Shown: positions 7,908 to 16,460 of the stretch, piece after piece
Layout of the letters: each line of letters starts with the position of its first letter
Position numbering within the stretch: the stretch's first letter is position 1
Source of the DNA: Litorimonas sp947503715
Lineage (GTDB): Bacteria; Pseudomonadota; Alphaproteobacteria; Caulobacterales; Maricaulaceae
DNA: 64,000 bases
NCBI RefSeq assembly: GCF_050271975.1
Contig: NZ_CP189850.1
Coordinates: 1,798,001-1,862,000, forward strand
Direction of reading: 5' to 3'
The notes under the pieces: generated by a model
What the model was told of the DNA's origin: nothing
Database searches by the model: none
The model's input: the letters and a program-made list of their open reading frames with translations, nothing else
Position numbers and translations under genes: made by a program

Positions 7908-7966
7908 GTCTTGTCGCATTGGACGGGTGCGGTTAAGCGGAATTTCAACGCAAAAAGAGACCGTTC

Positions 7967-9289
7967 ATGCGCCTGTCCCGTTACTTCTTACCGCTCCTAA
8001 AGGAGACGCCGTCTGACGCGACGGTCGCTTCGCATCGCTATATGTTGCGGGCGGGGATGATCCGCCAGAATTCTGCGGGTATCTACACGTGGTTGCCGCT
8101 CGGATTTAAGGTTCTCAAGAAGATCGAGCAGATCGTGCGTGAGGAACAGAATAAGGCCGGCGCGGTCGAAATGCTGATGCCGACGATTCAGAGCGCGGAT
8201 CTCTGGCGCGAGACGGGACGCTATGACGCCTATGGTCCGGAAATGCTGCGCATTACAGACAGGCACGAGCGCGAGATGCTCTACGGCCCGACCAATGAGG
8301 ACATGATAACAGATGTGTTCCGGTCCTTCGTGCGCTCCTATAAAGATCTGCCGAAAATGCTCTATCACATTCAGTGGAAATTCCGCGACGAGCGCCGTCC
8401 GCGTTTCGGCGTCATGCGCGGACGGGAATTCCTGATGAAGGATACCTATAGTTTCGACCTGACCAAGGAAGATGCGGTGCGGTCATACAACAAGATGTTC
8501 ACGGCCTATCTGAACACATTCGCGCGTCTCGGAATCAAGGCCGTACCGATGAAAGCCGATACGGGTCCGATTGGCGGCGACCTGTCACATGAATTTGTCA
8601 TCCTCGCCGAGAGCGGAGAGAGCGAAGTTTTCTGTCACCGGGATCTGGTGGAAATGGCCCCTCCGGGCGATGTCGATTTTGAGGGGGATTTGAGCCACAT
8701 TTTTGAGGAACGCACCTCGCTCTATGCCGCGACGGAAGAGATGCATGATGCTGACGAATTTGCAAAAATTCCGTCGGAGAAGCAGCTCTCCGCGCGGGGC
8801 ATTGAGGTCGGTCATATCTTCTATTTCGGTGATAAATATTCCGCGCCGATGAAGGCCGAAGTCATGGACTCAAATGGCAAACCGCAGACCGTCATGATGG
8901 GTAGTTACGGCATAGGCGTGTCGCGCTTAGTTGGCGGGATTATAGAAGCCTCCCATGACGAGAATGGGATTATCTGGCCGAAATCCGTTGCGCCATTCGG
9001 GGCAGGGGTCCTGAACCTCAAACCCGGTCATGAGGAGTCAGATGCGGTTTCAGAAACCATATATAACAAGCTGGTAGAAGCGGGTGTTGATCCACTTCTG
9101 GATGACGAGAAAGGTTCCATCGGCGTGAAATTCTCGCGGATGGATCTGATTGGACTGCCCTTCCAAATCGCCGTCGGCCCGCGTGGCCTGAAAGACGGTT
9201 CCGTGGAAGTGAAAGACCGCGCGACGGGCGAAAAGCAGAATATGTCGCCGGAAGAGGCCGTCGCCTTTGTCACGAAAGCTTTCGCGTAA
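7967..9289 (+). CDS. proS: Prolyl-tRNA synthetase, short alphaproteobacterial type
   Basis: Charges tRNA-Pro with proline. The 440 residues hold the class II catalytic core: motif 2 region FRDERRPRFGVMRGREFLMKD near 143-163 and motif 3 region GSYGIGVSRLVGG near 317-329, followed by the anticodon-binding domain. The roughly 180-residue editing (INS) insertion of E. coli ProRS between motifs 2 and 3 is absent, as usual in Alphaproteobacteria, so mischarged Ala-tRNA-Pro must be cleared in trans. The following permease gene starts with GTG directly after the stop. Confidence 0.96.
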   Translation: MRLSRYFLPLLKETPSDATVASHRYMLRAGMIRQNSAGIYTWLPLGFKVLKKIEQIVREEQNKAGAVEMLMPTIQSADLWRETGRYDAYGPEMLRITDRHEREMLYGPTNEDMITDVFRSFVRSYKDLPKMLYHIQWKFRDERRPRFGVMRGREFLMKDTYSFDLTKEDAVRSYNKMFTAYLNTFARLGIKAVPMKADTGPIGGDLSHEFVILAESGESEVFCHRDLVEMAPPGDVDFEGDLSHIFEERTSLYAATEEMHDADEFAKIPSEKQLSARGIEVGHIFYFGDKYSAPMKAEVMDSNGKPQTVMMGSYGIGVSRLVGGIIEASHDENGIIWPKSVAPFGAGVLNLKPGHEESDAVSETIYNKLVEAGVDPLLDDEKGSIGVKFSRMDLIGLPFQIAVGPRGLKDGSVEVKDRATGEKQNMSPEEAVAFVTKAFA

Positions 9290-10591
9290 GTGTCAGCGCC
9301 GATCGGAAATACGGGACGTAACCGCGCGTTCGGTCTGATTGAGCGCCGTATCGCGACGCGGTATTTGCGTGCCAAAAAAAGCCAAGGCGGCGTCGGCCTG
9401 ATTGCCGCGATCTCCTTCTTCTGCATCCTGCTCGCCATTGCCGCGATGATAATCATCATGTCGATCATGAACGGTTTCCGCGACGAGGTCATCCGCCTGA
9501 CGATTGGGAGTGAGGGACATATGTATGTCGACCTCGCCGATCCGAATGTCACGGCGGAGGACATGGCGGCGCTTGAGAAGCGTCTCGCCGCGATTGATGG
9601 GGTGAATGAGGCCTTTCAATTCACGCAGGATTTCACAGGTGTTCAGGCCAATGGACAGTTCTCGCTGGGGCAAGTGATTGGCGTGCGCCCCGACCGCTTG
9701 CGTGGGTTTGAGATTATCTCCAGCAATCTGACGCAGGGCTCTTTGGAATTTTTTGGGGAAGGTGCTGGTTCAAGCCATCAAATCGCGATTGGCTCCGGTG
9801 TGGCGCGTAATTTGGGATTGAGTGTCGGGGATAAGATCACCGTCTACTCACCGCGCACCCGTACGACAGTCACGGGACCACAGCCCATTCGTAAGAATTA
9901 TACGGTAGGCGCAATTTTCTCCGTCGGGATTATTACGACGGATCTCTCCTATATCTACATGGATTTCGATCAGGCGACGGCCCTGTTTGAGGGCGGAAAA
10001 CTGACGGGACAAATACAGTTGAGGTTGGAAGCCCCCGACCAAGTCGACCAACTTGAAGACGCGGTTTACGAGGCGATACAGGCGCCCGGATTTGTCTCCA
10101 ACTGGCGTGCGCGCAATGCATCGACGGCGACGGCGCTGCGGACCGAACAGATTGCGATGCGGTTTATCTTCATGATTGTCGTGATCATCGCCGCGTTCCC
10201 CGTGCTGGCGTCGATGATTATGCTGGTGAAGAACAAATCCAAGGATATCGCTATCCTGCGAACAATTGGCGTGACGCAGGGCGGCATTCTGCGCATCTTC
10301 CTGATGTCGGGTGCAATGATCGGGATACTCGGAACACTGGGCGGATTGATAATCGGCATCCTTTTCTGTGTGAATATTGGCGGTATTCAGGCGTTGATCG
10401 AAGCGATTACAGGACAGCCGCTATTCCCCGAAGATGTCTATCAACTCTCTGGCGGTATTCCCGTGAAAATCGTTTGGGCCGAAGTGTTCGGCGTTGCGTT
10501 CTGGGGCTTCATGATTTCTGCGGCGGCGACCTTTGTGCCTGCGCTCTCAGCCAGCCGCATCGATCCCGTTGATGCGTTGAGGTACGAATAA
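9290..10591 (+). CDS. Lipoprotein-releasing ABC transporter permease, LolC/LolE family
   Basis: Inner-membrane subunit that extracts outer-membrane lipoproteins and hands them to LolA. The 433 residues follow the MacB/FtsX plan: an N-terminal helix (about 40-62), a large periplasmic domain (about 63-285), then three helices around 290-320, 340-365 and 395-420. The sequence ends SASRIDPVDALRYE, a hallmark of the family. GTG 9290 begins immediately after the proS TAA. Only one permease gene is present next to lolD, so the complex may use two copies of it, unlike the LolC+LolE pair of E. coli. Confidence 0.92.
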   Translation: MSAPIGNTGRNRAFGLIERRIATRYLRAKKSQGGVGLIAAISFFCILLAIAAMIIIMSIMNGFRDEVIRLTIGSEGHMYVDLADPNVTAEDMAALEKRLAAIDGVNEAFQFTQDFTGVQANGQFSLGQVIGVRPDRLRGFEIISSNLTQGSLEFFGEGAGSSHQIAIGSGVARNLGLSVGDKITVYSPRTRTTVTGPQPIRKNYTVGAIFSVGIITTDLSYIYMDFDQATALFEGGKLTGQIQLRLEAPDQVDQLEDAVYEAIQAPGFVSNWRARNASTATALRTEQIAMRFIFMIVVIIAAFPVLASMIMLVKNKSKDIAILRTIGVTQGGILRIFLMSGAMIGILGTLGGLIIGILFCVNIGGIQALIEAITGQPLFPEDVYQLSGGIPVKIVWAEVFGVAFWGFMISAAATFVPALSASRIDPVDALRYE

Positions 10592-11301
10592 TGGCGCGTC
10601 CTATTCTGTCCGTTCGCAATCTGCACCGCTCCTACCCGTCGGGTGGGGGAACCCTGACCGTTATGGCGGGGGCGGATATTGATATTTATCCCGGCGAAAT
10701 GGTCGGCCTTGTCGGGCCTTCTGGCTCAGGGAAGTCGACTCTGCTCCATGCAGCGGGATTGCTCGAAAAACCGAATGCGGGCGAGGTCTATATCAATGGC
10801 CGCGAATGCCTGAAACTGCCCGATGATCAGCGCACGAGGATCCGGCGTGAGAGTGTCGGCGTCGTCTATCAATTCCATCACCTGCAGAAGGAATTCACCG
10901 CGCTGGAAAATGTCGCCATCCCGCAAATGATCTCCGGCGTGGCCGCGAAAAAGGCCGAAGCGGAAGCGGCGCGACTGCTAACGGGGATGGGCCTTGGCGG
11001 ACGCCTGACCCATCGCCCGAGCGAGATGTCCGGCGGGGAGCAGCAACGCGTGGCCATTGCCCGCGCGCTCGCCAATCGTCCGCAAATGCTGCTGGGGGAT
11101 GAACCGACAGGGAACCTCGACCCCGCGACATCGGACCGTGTGTTCCGCAGCCTGTTCGACCTGACCCGTCAAGAGGGTGTCGCCGCCCTGATCGCGACGC
11201 ATAATATGAACCTCGTCCCGTTCTTTGACCGCGTCCTAACGGTACAGGACGGCCTAGTCGTGCCGTGGGTTCCGCCTGTTATGCCCCAGATTTCGGGTTA
11301 A
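10591..11301 (+). CDS. lolD: Lipoprotein-releasing ABC transporter ATPase LolD
   Basis: Powers release of lipoproteins from the inner membrane. 236 residues with Walker A GPSGSGKST near 42-50, the ABC signature MSGGEQQRVAIARAL near 146-160, Walker B MLLGDEPTGNLD near 168-179, and the H-loop histidine in ATHN. Its ATG shares one base with the permease TAA (TAATG), indicating translational coupling. The last 48 bases overlap the 3' end of the convergent permease gene on the minus strand. Confidence 0.95.
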   Translation: MARPILSVRNLHRSYPSGGGTLTVMAGADIDIYPGEMVGLVGPSGSGKSTLLHAAGLLEKPNAGEVYINGRECLKLPDDQRTRIRRESVGVVYQFHHLQKEFTALENVAIPQMISGVAAKKAEAEAARLLTGMGLGGRLTHRPSEMSGGEQQRVAIARALANRPQMLLGDEPTGNLDPATSDRVFRSLFDLTRQEGVAALIATHNMNLVPFFDRVLTVQDGLVVPWVPPVMPQISG

Positions 11302-12585
11302 GAACCAAAAGAGAAATCCGACGGCGATAAGGGCCAATCCCCCTAGCGCGGCTTTCGGGCGGTCCAGTATCACAAAGACCAAGGTGACCGCCGTAATCGT
11401 CAGGTAGATCAACGGAACAATCGGATAACCCCACGTCTTGTAAGGACGCGGCAGATCCGGTTGACGCCACCGCAATACGAACAGGCCGACAATGGCCAGC
11501 AGGCTGTTAAAGGCCAGCATCGACCCCGCAAAGACGAGGATCTCGTCAAAGGTCGAACTCAGGATGAAGAAAATCGCAATCCCTGCCTGAAAACAAATCG
11601 CCAGCCAGGGCACACCCTCTACTGTGCTTTTCGACAGCCAGCGCATGGCGTGGTAATCTTCCCCAATCGCTTGCAAAGCGCGAGGTCCAGCGAGGGTCAT
11701 GGCGCTCACCGTGGAGATGAGGAGCAACGCCAACATCCCGCCGACCAGCCGCCCGCCCGTCTCTCCGAAAATGCCTTCCGCCGCGATATATCCAATCTCG
11801 ACCTTGCCCTGCATCGCCTCGACAGGGGCTGCGTAGAGAAAGGCGAGATTGAGGAGGACGTAGAGCACGGTCACGAGCGCAGTGCCGAGGAACAGGACGC
11901 GCGGCAGGTCCTTTTGCGGGTTGCTCATCTCGCCCGATACATAGGTCGCCGCGTTCCATCCCGTATAGGCGTAGGAGACATAGATCAGCGCGATACCGTA
12001 GGGGATGCTCATCATGACGGCGGGGTCTGACGCTTTTGGCGCGAGGTCCAGGATCTGAGGCTCTGCGGTCAGAAGGAAGGCCGCGAGAATAAAAGCGGTG
12101 ATGAGCGCGATTTTCACGGCTGTAAATATCGTCTGCGTCGCCCCCGAAACATGGCGTGAGCGCGCATGGAGGGCGGCAAGAATGACGACAAGCGCGACGG
12201 CGATGATTTTCTGCATCAGGGGCGACACGCCGCCCGGCAAGATCGCGCCCGTATAATCCGCAAACGCAATCGCGACGACGGCGGTCGGCGCGGCGAATCC
12301 AATCGTCGCGCTGACCCAGCCGGAGATAAACCCGGCCGCGGGATGATAAGCCTCGCCCAGAAAGGTATATTCCCCGCCGGATCGCGGCAGGGACGCGCCG
12401 AGTTCGGCATATGAGAGTGCGCCGCAGAGGGCTGCTAGTCCGCCAATCACCCAGAGCATGATGATCGCAAACAGGCTGTCAATGTCGGCAAGTTGATAGC
12501 CAAGCGCCGTGAAGACGCCCACGCCAACCATGTTTGCAATGATGATGGCCATAGCCGTGCGCGGCGTGAAAGTGGTGCGAGTCAT
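11254..12585 (-). CDS. APC superfamily amino-acid permease
   Basis: A secondary transporter of amino acids or related compounds, 443 residues with about 12 membrane helices. The N-terminal helix carries NMVGVGVFTALGY, the glycine-rich unwound segment of APC helix 1, and helix 3 follows LSYAELGASLPRSGGEYTFL, both typical of the family. The substrate cannot be read from sequence. Its 3' end overlaps lolD by 48 bases in antisense; its start faces the LexA-controlled microprotein across 145 bases. Confidence 0.88.
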   Translation of the reverse strand: MTRTTFTPRTAMAIIIANMVGVGVFTALGYQLADIDSLFAIIMLWVIGGLAALCGALSYAELGASLPRSGGEYTFLGEAYHPAAGFISGWVSATIGFAAPTAVVAIAFADYTGAILPGGVSPLMQKIIAVALVVILAALHARSRHVSGATQTIFTAVKIALITAFILAAFLLTAEPQILDLAPKASDPAVMMSIPYGIALIYVSYAYTGWNAATYVSGEMSNPQKDLPRVLFLGTALVTVLYVLLNLAFLYAAPVEAMQGKVEIGYIAAEGIFGETGGRLVGGMLALLLISTVSAMTLAGPRALQAIGEDYHAMRWLSKSTVEGVPWLAICFQAGIAIFFILSSTFDEILVFAGSMLAFNSLLAIVGLFVLRWRQPDLPRPYKTWGYPIVPLIYLTITAVTLVFVILDRPKAALGGLALIAVGFLFWFLTRNLGHNRRNPRHD

Positions 12586-12680
12586 AGAGTGGGTATGAGG
12601 TCAGCGTCCTTTAAGGGCAACGTTTGGTGGGCTGAATCTTAATATCCACAGGCTGTCTATTCACAGCATGTTGACGTTTT

Positions 12681-12699
12681 GTTCTCATTAAGTGAGAAC
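12681..12699. promoter_or_regulatory. Inverted repeat adjoining the LexA operator
   Basis: GTTCTCA (12681-12687), TTAAG, TGAGAAC (12693-12699): a perfect 7-base inverted repeat whose right GAAC is also the left half of the LexA box 12696-12710. It could be an additional LexA contact, another regulator's site, or an upstream hairpin. TTGACG at 12671-12676 could be a -35 element. Confidence 0.4.
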
Positions 12700-12710
12700 A
12701 TAAATAGAAC
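12696..12710 (+). promoter_or_regulatory. LexA operator before the SidA-like gene
   Basis: GAACATAAATAGAAC: GAAC, seven bases, GAAC, an exact alphaproteobacterial LexA box in gene direction. It ends 20 bases before the ATG at 12731. It shares GAACAT-N3-TAGAAC with the lexA operator and GAACAT-N5-GAAC with that of dinB, in the same orientation relative to the gene. Confidence 0.85.
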
Positions 12711-12730
12711 AAACGAAACAGGACAGACTC

Positions 12731-12826
12731 ATGACACGCCAAATCATCCACGACATTTCTTCCGCGCTCGTCTTGGCAGGCTTCGTTGCCGTCGTCACAA
12801 TGTGGATGATGGTGATTGGCGGCTAG
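12731..12826 (+). CDS. SidA-like SOS membrane microprotein, 31 residues
   Basis: A tiny frame from ATG 12731 to TAG 12824-12826 with a short polar N-terminus (MTRQIIHDISS) and one hydrophobic helix to the end (about 12-31). AGGA lies 7 bases before the ATG, and a LexA operator 20 bases before it. In Caulobacter the LexA-repressed SidA, a 29-residue single-pass inner-membrane protein, stops division by acting on the late divisome (FtsW/FtsN). Size, topology and control match; I have not aligned the sequences, so family membership is inference. dnaE starts 24 bases after the stop. Confidence 0.7.
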   Translation: MTRQIIHDISSALVLAGFVAVVTMWMMVIGG

Positions 12827-12850
12827 CGCGAATCCCCGATGGGAGTCCGC

Positions 12851-15800
12851 ATGAGCCGCATAGCCCGTGATTTTGTCCACCTACGTATGCGATCGCCCTA
12901 TTCCATGTTGGAAGGGGCGCTGAAAATCCGTGAAACGGCGGAGCGTTGTGTGCGCTATCGCCAACCCGCGCTGGCCATTACGGATACGAATAATCTCTGC
13001 GGTGCGCTGGAGTTTTGCGAAACCGTTGCGGGCGAGGGCGTCCAGCCGATTATTGGTGTCACGGTGACCATGGATCTGGAAGGCCCGCGCCAACCCGGAC
13101 AAATCCACAAAGACCCCGATGGCACGCTGGTTTTACTGGCGCAGGATGAGGCCGGCTATGGCAATCTCATGGACCTGTCCTCGGCTTGCTATCTCGAAAT
13201 TGAATCGACGGATTATCCGCATCTGAAACCCTCCCGTATGGACGGCAATACGGAGGGCGTGATCGCCCTGACCGGCGGGCAGGACGGTGTCCTGAATAAA
13301 CTCATCAAAGATGGACGGACCGCCGAGGCAGAAAGCTGGCTGGTGCGTCTGATGTCGCTTTTCCCGGATCGGCTCTATGTCGAAATTCAGCGTCATACGC
13401 CTGAGGAAAGTGCGGCCACGGAAGCGGGCTTGTTAGAGTTAGCTTATAAGCACAATCTCCCGCTCGTCGCGACGAATGAGCCCTATTTCCTCGACCCCGA
13501 TATGCACAAGGCACATGATGTCTTGCTGGCCATGTCGGAAAGTACCTATGTGCTGGAGAAAGACCGTCGGAAACTCTCCCTGCATCACTATTTCAAATCT
13601 TCGGAAGAGATGGTCAACCTGTTTAACGATCTCCCGGAAGCGATTGAAAACACGTTACAAATTGCGCAGCGCTGTGCGTATCGCGTGCCAAAACACGCGC
13701 CCATCCTGCCGAGTTTTGGTGACGGGTCCTATTCCGAGGATGATATTCTGGATAGCCAAGCCAAGAAAGGTTTGGAAAAGCGCCTGAGCGAAGTTGAACT
13801 CGCCGAGCCGCGTGAGGCTTATTTTGAGCGTTTGGAATTTGAGCTCAATATTATCAAGAAGATGGGTTTTCCGGGTTATTTCCTGATCGTTGCGGATTTT
13901 ATCCAATGGGCGAAAGATCACGATATTCCGGTCGGACCGGGGCGGGGCTCCGGTGCGGGCTCTGTCGTGGCCTGGGCGTTGACCATTACCGATCTGGATC
14001 CGTTGAGATACGGCCTTCTCTTCGAGCGATTCCTGAACCCCGAACGGGTGTCCATGCCCGATTTCGATATCGACTTCTGTCAGGAAAGACGCGGCGAAGT
14101 CATCGACTATGTCCGCCGCAAATATGGCGACGGGCAGGTCGCGATGATTATCACCTTCGGAACGTTACAAGCCCGCGCCGTGGTGCGGGATGTGGGCCGC
14201 GTCATGCAAATGCCACTGGGGCAGGTGGACCGTCTCGCGAAGCTCGTCCCGTCCAATCCGGCCAATCCGGTTTCCCTGAAACAGGCCATCAGCATGGAGC
14301 CCGCGCTTAAAGCCGCGCGGGATTCGGAACCTGCCGTGAAGCGATTGCTCGACACGGCGCTGAAGCTGGAAGGGCTCTACCGCAATGCCTCAACCCATGC
14401 GGCGGGTGTTGTCATCGGTGATCGTCCGCTGACGCAGATCGTCCCGCTTTATCAGGACCCGCGCGCAGATATTCCCGCGACGCAATTCACGATGAAATGG
14501 GCGGAAAAAGCGGGCCTCGTGAAGTTCGACTTCTTGGGCCTTAAGACGCTGACCGTGATCCAACGCTGTGTGGGCTATCTGAAGAAGCAGGGGATTGAGG
14601 TCGATGTCGACCATCTCAAGACGACCGTCCCCGCCGCTTACAAACCGCTAGCAGAAGGCCTGTCTGCGGGCGTGTTCCAGTTGGAAAGTTCGGGCATGCG
14701 GGATGTGTTGCGCAAGCTCGCGCCCGCCAGCCTTGAGGAACTGACCGCGCTGATTTCGCTCTACCGGCCGGGGCCGATGCGGAACATTCCCGATTATGTC
14801 GAACGCAAATGGGGGCGGCAGGAAATTACCTATCCGCATCCCAAACTCGAAGACACGCTGAAAGAGACCTACGGCATTATCATCTATCAGGAACAGGTGA
14901 TGGAAATCGCCCGGGTTCTGTCCGGCTTTACCTTGGCAGACGCGGATTTGCTACGTCGGGCCATGGGGAAGAAGGACCAGGCGGAAATGAACCGTCAAAA
15001 GGGTAAATTTATTGATGGGGCTGTCGAACGCGGCGTCGATAAAGACCAAGCGTCGGGTATTTTTGATCTCGTCAATGAATTTGCGGGCTACGGGTTCAAT
15101 AAATCCCACGCTGCCGCCTATGCGATGATTACCTTCCGCACGGCCTATCTGAAGGCCTTGCATACCACGGAATTCCTCGCCGCGATCATGTCGCTCGACC
15201 TCGCCAATGTCGAAAAGCTGGTCCAGTTCTATCAGGAAGCCAAGCGGATGGATGTCACCGTGCGACCACCCTGTATCAATGGCAGTCAGGCCGACTTTGA
15301 TGTTGAAGGCGGCGATGTTCTCTACGCCCTTGGCGCGTTAAAAAATGTGGGCTTGGAAGCCATGAAACATCTCGTCGCCGTGCGGGAGGAGGGCGGCCCC
15401 TTTACCTCGCTCTATGACTTTGCGCGGCGGGTCGACATGCGGCAGGTGAATAAACGCGCGATTGAAAATCTCGCTCGATCCGGTGCTTTTGATTGTATTG
15501 AGCCGAACCGCGCCATGGTCCTCGCTAATGCGGGACTTATCCAGAGTATGGGAACCCTCGCCGCGCAGGAGCGGGAGAGCGCGCAGGTCAGCCTGTTCGG
15601 TGATGCGACGGTTGAGATAAAAGATCCCGACCTGACTTATGCAGAACCTTGGTCGCAAATGGACCAATTAGGGCACGAGCTCGGCGCGGTCGGGTTCTAT
15701 CTCGGCGGTCATCCGCTGGACGAGCATATGGATAAACTGACCGGGCTCATGCTGGCCGAGCGGTTGGAAGATGCGGGCGTGGGAAATTACACGGTTGCCG

Positions 15801-16309
15801 GTGTCGTGCGGAAGAAACAGGAACGCGTCTCCAAACGCGGCAAGCGTTTTGCCTTTGTCGAATTGTCCGACCCAACGGGTGATTATGAAGTCCTTGTCAG
15901 CGAGAACATCCTGACACCGCATCGCGATATTCTCTCCGCCGGCAATATCATCCGTATGCAGGTCAAGGCTGAACGCAATGACGGCGAGACGCGTCTGTTT
16001 TGTGATGGCGTGCAAATGCTGGATGGCGTTGAAGGCGGGGCAGGGGAAGCTGCGCCCGTCGCACCAGCAGGCCTAAAAATCCGTCTGCGTCAGGCGAGTA
16101 TCGAGACGCTTGATGAGCTTCAACGGACATTAGAAGGCCTGCAAAACTCGCCTTACCAGATGAGCGGCTATATCGAAATTATCGCTCCGATTGGAGAGAT
16201 GCGGGAGGCGGCTTGGCGATTAGAGGGCAAGTGGGGGATTGATCCGGCCATCCGGAAGGCGATCAAGGCAAATAGTGCGGTAGAGACAATAGTAGAGATC
16301 GCCGCGTAA
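12851..16309 (+). CDS. dnaE: DNA polymerase III alpha subunit (replicative)
   Basis: The main chromosomal replicase, 1152 residues. N-terminal PHP domain (HLRMRSPYSMLEGAL near the start, TDTNN), then the C-family polymerase core with PGRGSGAGSVVAWAL near 360-375 and catalytic aspartates in MPDFDIDF near 400. The tandem helix-hairpin-helix, OB fold (VAGVVRKKQERVSKRGKRFAF) and C-terminal tau-binding region follow. Length and the HLRMRSPYSMLEG start are those of DnaE1, not of the shorter mutagenic DnaE2 of imuAB cassettes. ATG 12851 has GGGAG 6 bases upstream; ATG 12839 is less likely. The SOS-type microprotein upstream may share its transcript. Confidence 0.95.
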   Translation: MSRIARDFVHLRMRSPYSMLEGALKIRETAERCVRYRQPALAITDTNNLCGALEFCETVAGEGVQPIIGVTVTMDLEGPRQPGQIHKDPDGTLVLLAQDEAGYGNLMDLSSACYLEIESTDYPHLKPSRMDGNTEGVIALTGGQDGVLNKLIKDGRTAEAESWLVRLMSLFPDRLYVEIQRHTPEESAATEAGLLELAYKHNLPLVATNEPYFLDPDMHKAHDVLLAMSESTYVLEKDRRKLSLHHYFKSSEEMVNLFNDLPEAIENTLQIAQRCAYRVPKHAPILPSFGDGSYSEDDILDSQAKKGLEKRLSEVELAEPREAYFERLEFELNIIKKMGFPGYFLIVADFIQWAKDHDIPVGPGRGSGAGSVVAWALTITDLDPLRYGLLFERFLNPERVSMPDFDIDFCQERRGEVIDYVRRKYGDGQVAMIITFGTLQARAVVRDVGRVMQMPLGQVDRLAKLVPSNPANPVSLKQAISMEPALKAARDSEPAVKRLLDTALKLEGLYRNASTHAAGVVIGDRPLTQIVPLYQDPRADIPATQFTMKWAEKAGLVKFDFLGLKTLTVIQRCVGYLKKQGIEVDVDHLKTTVPAAYKPLAEGLSAGVFQLESSGMRDVLRKLAPASLEELTALISLYRPGPMRNIPDYVERKWGRQEITYPHPKLEDTLKETYGIIIYQEQVMEIARVLSGFTLADADLLRRAMGKKDQAEMNRQKGKFIDGAVERGVDKDQASGIFDLVNEFAGYGFNKSHAAAYAMITFRTAYLKALHTTEFLAAIMSLDLANVEKLVQFYQEAKRMDVTVRPPCINGSQADFDVEGGDVLYALGALKNVGLEAMKHLVAVREEGGPFTSLYDFARRVDMRQVNKRAIENLARSGAFDCIEPNRAMVLANAGLIQSMGTLAAQERESAQVSLFGDATVEIKDPDLTYAEPWSQMDQLGHELGAVGFYLGGHPLDEHMDKLTGLMLAERLEDAGVGNYTVAGVVRKKQERVSKRGKRFAFVELSDPTGDYEVLVSENILTPHRDILSAGNIIRMQVKAERNDGETRLFCDGVQMLDGVEGGAGEAAPVAPAGLKIRLRQASIETLDELQRTLEGLQNSPYQMSGYIEIIAPIGEMREAAWRLEGKWGIDPAIRKAIKANSAVETIVEIAA

Positions 16310-16460
16310 AGCCGGAACGAGCATTTCTCGTCATATTTGATTAACCTACGTTTTAACAGCGGTATGTGAAACAAATTTGTTAACCATAGTGCCGAAGTAC
16401 TGAGTCATGTTTCACATTTATTTGAACGCTCACTTGTGGGTGCAAAATATGAGGTTACGC

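Noticed and set aside
11461..12030. 189-codon plus-strand frame opposite the permease
   Set aside because: It is the antisense shadow of a clear 12-helix permease; composition is highly charged and unlike a real protein.
12851..16309. DnaE2 (mutagenic polymerase of imuAB-dnaE2 cassettes) because of the nearby LexA box
   Set aside because: Length (1152 residues), the replicative-type N-terminus and the lolD-dnaE-rpsB neighbourhood fit DnaE1; no imuA or imuB gene is adjacent.
16341..16357. CtrA box TTAA...TTAAC before the TadG-like gene
   Set aside because: The half-sites are 8, not 7, bases apart, and the region is AT-rich, so chance is likely.
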